A stretch of 64,000 nt of DNA from Alphaproteobacteria bacterium (GTDB lineage Bacteria > Pseudomonadota > Alphaproteobacteria > Caulobacterales > Caulobacteraceae): assembly GCA_018821435.1 (NCBI GenBank), contig JAHJME010000021.1:1-64000 (forward strand), in the 5' to 3' direction. The notes under the pieces were generated by a model. The model searched no databases. It was given only the letters and a program-made list of their open reading frames with translations, and was not told the origin of the DNA. The position numbers and the translations under genes were made by a program. This document shows, in pieces, positions 63,165 to 64,000 of this stretch (positions are counted from its first letter, which is position 1; each line of letters opens with the position of its first letter).

Positions 63165-63980
63165 ATGGATATCCAGGCCTACTTCGACCGCATCGGCTTC
63201 AACGGCGTCGCCCGCCCCGATCTGGCGACGCTGACGGCGCTGCACCGCGCCCACGCCCTGTCGATCAGCTACGAGAACATGGACGTCCAGCTGGGCCGGC
63301 CGCTGACCACCGATCCCGCCGCCGCCTTCGACAAGATCGTCCGCCGTCGCCGCGGGGGCTGGTGTTACGAGATGAACGGCCTGTTCGGCGCGGTGCTGGA
63401 CGAGATCGGCTTCAAGGTCACCCGCCTGGCCGGCGGCGTCATGCGCGCGGTGCGCGGCGACGAGGCCATCGGAAACCACCTGGTCCTGCTGGTCGACCTC
63501 GATGGCGAACCGTGGATCGCGGATGTGGGCTTCGGCGACGGCCCGCGCGAACCCTACCCGCTGCGGCCTGGCCCGTTCACCTGCGACGGTTACGACTTCT
63601 CGCTGGAGCGGCTCGACGCCGACGGGTGGCGGCTGCACAACCAGCCGTCCGGCGGCGCCCCCAACTTCGACTTCACCACGACGCCGGCCGACCCCGTCCT
63701 GCTGGCCGCCAAATGCCAGGAACTCCAGACGTCGCCCGAGTCGATCTTCGTGCTGACCGCCATCGCCCAGCGGCACATGCCGGACGAGATCCGCATGCTG
63801 CGGGGCCGCGCCTTCCGCCGGATCACGCTGACCTCTGGCGCCGACAGCCTGATCGACACCGCCGACGACTTCGTGACCCTGCTCAAGCGTGAGTTCGAAC
63901 TGGACCTGCCGGACGCCGCCGAGATCTGGCCCCGGATCGTCGCCCGCCACGACGAACTGTTCGCCCCGCAGCCGGCTTAG
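63165..63980 (+). CDS. nat: Arylamine N-acetyltransferase
   Basis: A 271-residue acetyl-CoA:arylamine N-acetyltransferase. The catalytic triad is visible: Cys67 in RRGGWCYEMNGLFG, His105 in GNHLVLLVDLDG and Asp120 in WIADVGFGD. The start is ATG 63165; a TTG at 63159 in frame is possible. The gene ends 20 bases before the window edge. The role may be detoxification of aromatic amines. Confidence 0.95.
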   Translation: MDIQAYFDRIGFNGVARPDLATLTALHRAHALSISYENMDVQLGRPLTTDPAAAFDKIVRRRRGGWCYEMNGLFGAVLDEIGFKVTRLAGGVMRAVRGDEAIGNHLVLLVDLDGEPWIADVGFGDGPREPYPLRPGPFTCDGYDFSLERLDADGWRLHNQPSGGAPNFDFTTTPADPVLLAAKCQELQTSPESIFVLTAIAQRHMPDEIRMLRGRAFRRITLTSGADSLIDTADDFVTLLKREFELDLPDAAEIWPRIVARHDELFAPQPA

Positions 63981-64000
63981 CGCCGGTAGGTGAAGCCCAC

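Overview
The window is a high-GC alphaproteobacterial chromosome segment, most likely from the family Caulobacteraceae (Caulobacter or Phenylobacterium type). The basis is the EF-Tu sequence, two DUF2336 proteins, many GTG and TTG starts behind GGAG-type ribosome sites, and tightly packed genes with 4-base overlaps. There is no rRNA operon, CRISPR array, insertion sequence or prophage. I see about 66 protein genes, three tRNAs and a set of large inverted repeats.

Layout. 1-2.5 kb: tuf behind tRNA-Gly and tRNA-Tyr, then rlmB. 2.5-7.6 kb: a TerC-family protein, metG, a lipoprotein, a DUF486 protein and an MFS exporter. 7.7-11.7 kb: a four-gene putrescine/spermidine-type ABC importer. 12.1-14.6 kb: tRNA-Thr, PPK2, a small protein, a YaiI-type protein and a lipoprotein cytochrome c. 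14.8-19.3 kb: an RND efflux pump and its adaptor. 19.5-23.3 kb: class II aldolase, rpiB, an unknown protein and glpK. 23.4-29.8 kb: a signalling cluster of two DUF2336 proteins, an Hpt protein, NAD kinase, a Nudix hydrolase and a hybrid histidine kinase whose phospho-acceptor histidine is replaced by aspartate. 29.9-32.7 kb: CoA-transferase, lytic transglycosylase and TonB. 32.8-34.8 kb: a four-gene minus-strand island with a polymorphic-toxin type 44-like protein, two paralogous lipoproteins and a small membrane protein. 34.9-44.7 kb: acyl-CoA dehydrogenase, FAD oxidoreductase, two related membrane proteins, a LysR regulator divergent from an FMN reductase and a ring-cleavage-type dioxygenase, a second (intact) hybrid kinase and a SpoU methyltransferase. 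44.7-56.5 kb: M13 peptidase, thioesterases, SDR plus malonyl-CoA synthetase, amidase, PAP2 phosphatase, alpha-hydroxy-acid dehydrogenase, and a cytochrome b/c' pair. 56.5-64 kb: AsmA, a short sugar-phosphate transferase, rlmJ, topoisomerase IB, an LLM oxidoreductase and an arylamine N-acetyltransferase.

The strongest candidates for something new are four. First, the toxin-like operon at 32.8-34.8 kb, whose putative immunity genes encode periplasmic lipoproteins although the toxin family is predicted to be a nuclease. Second, the His-to-Asp pseudo-kinase at 28.1 kb beside an Hpt gene. Third, a roughly 147-bp repeat family at 11961-12107 and 21633-21780, built from nine-base units arranged as an inverted repeat between two small GC hairpins. 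Fourth, the more general pattern that every convergent gene junction longer than about 30 bp that I examined carries an inverted repeat of some kind.

All calls rest on reading the sequence and on recalled family features. No database search was run.
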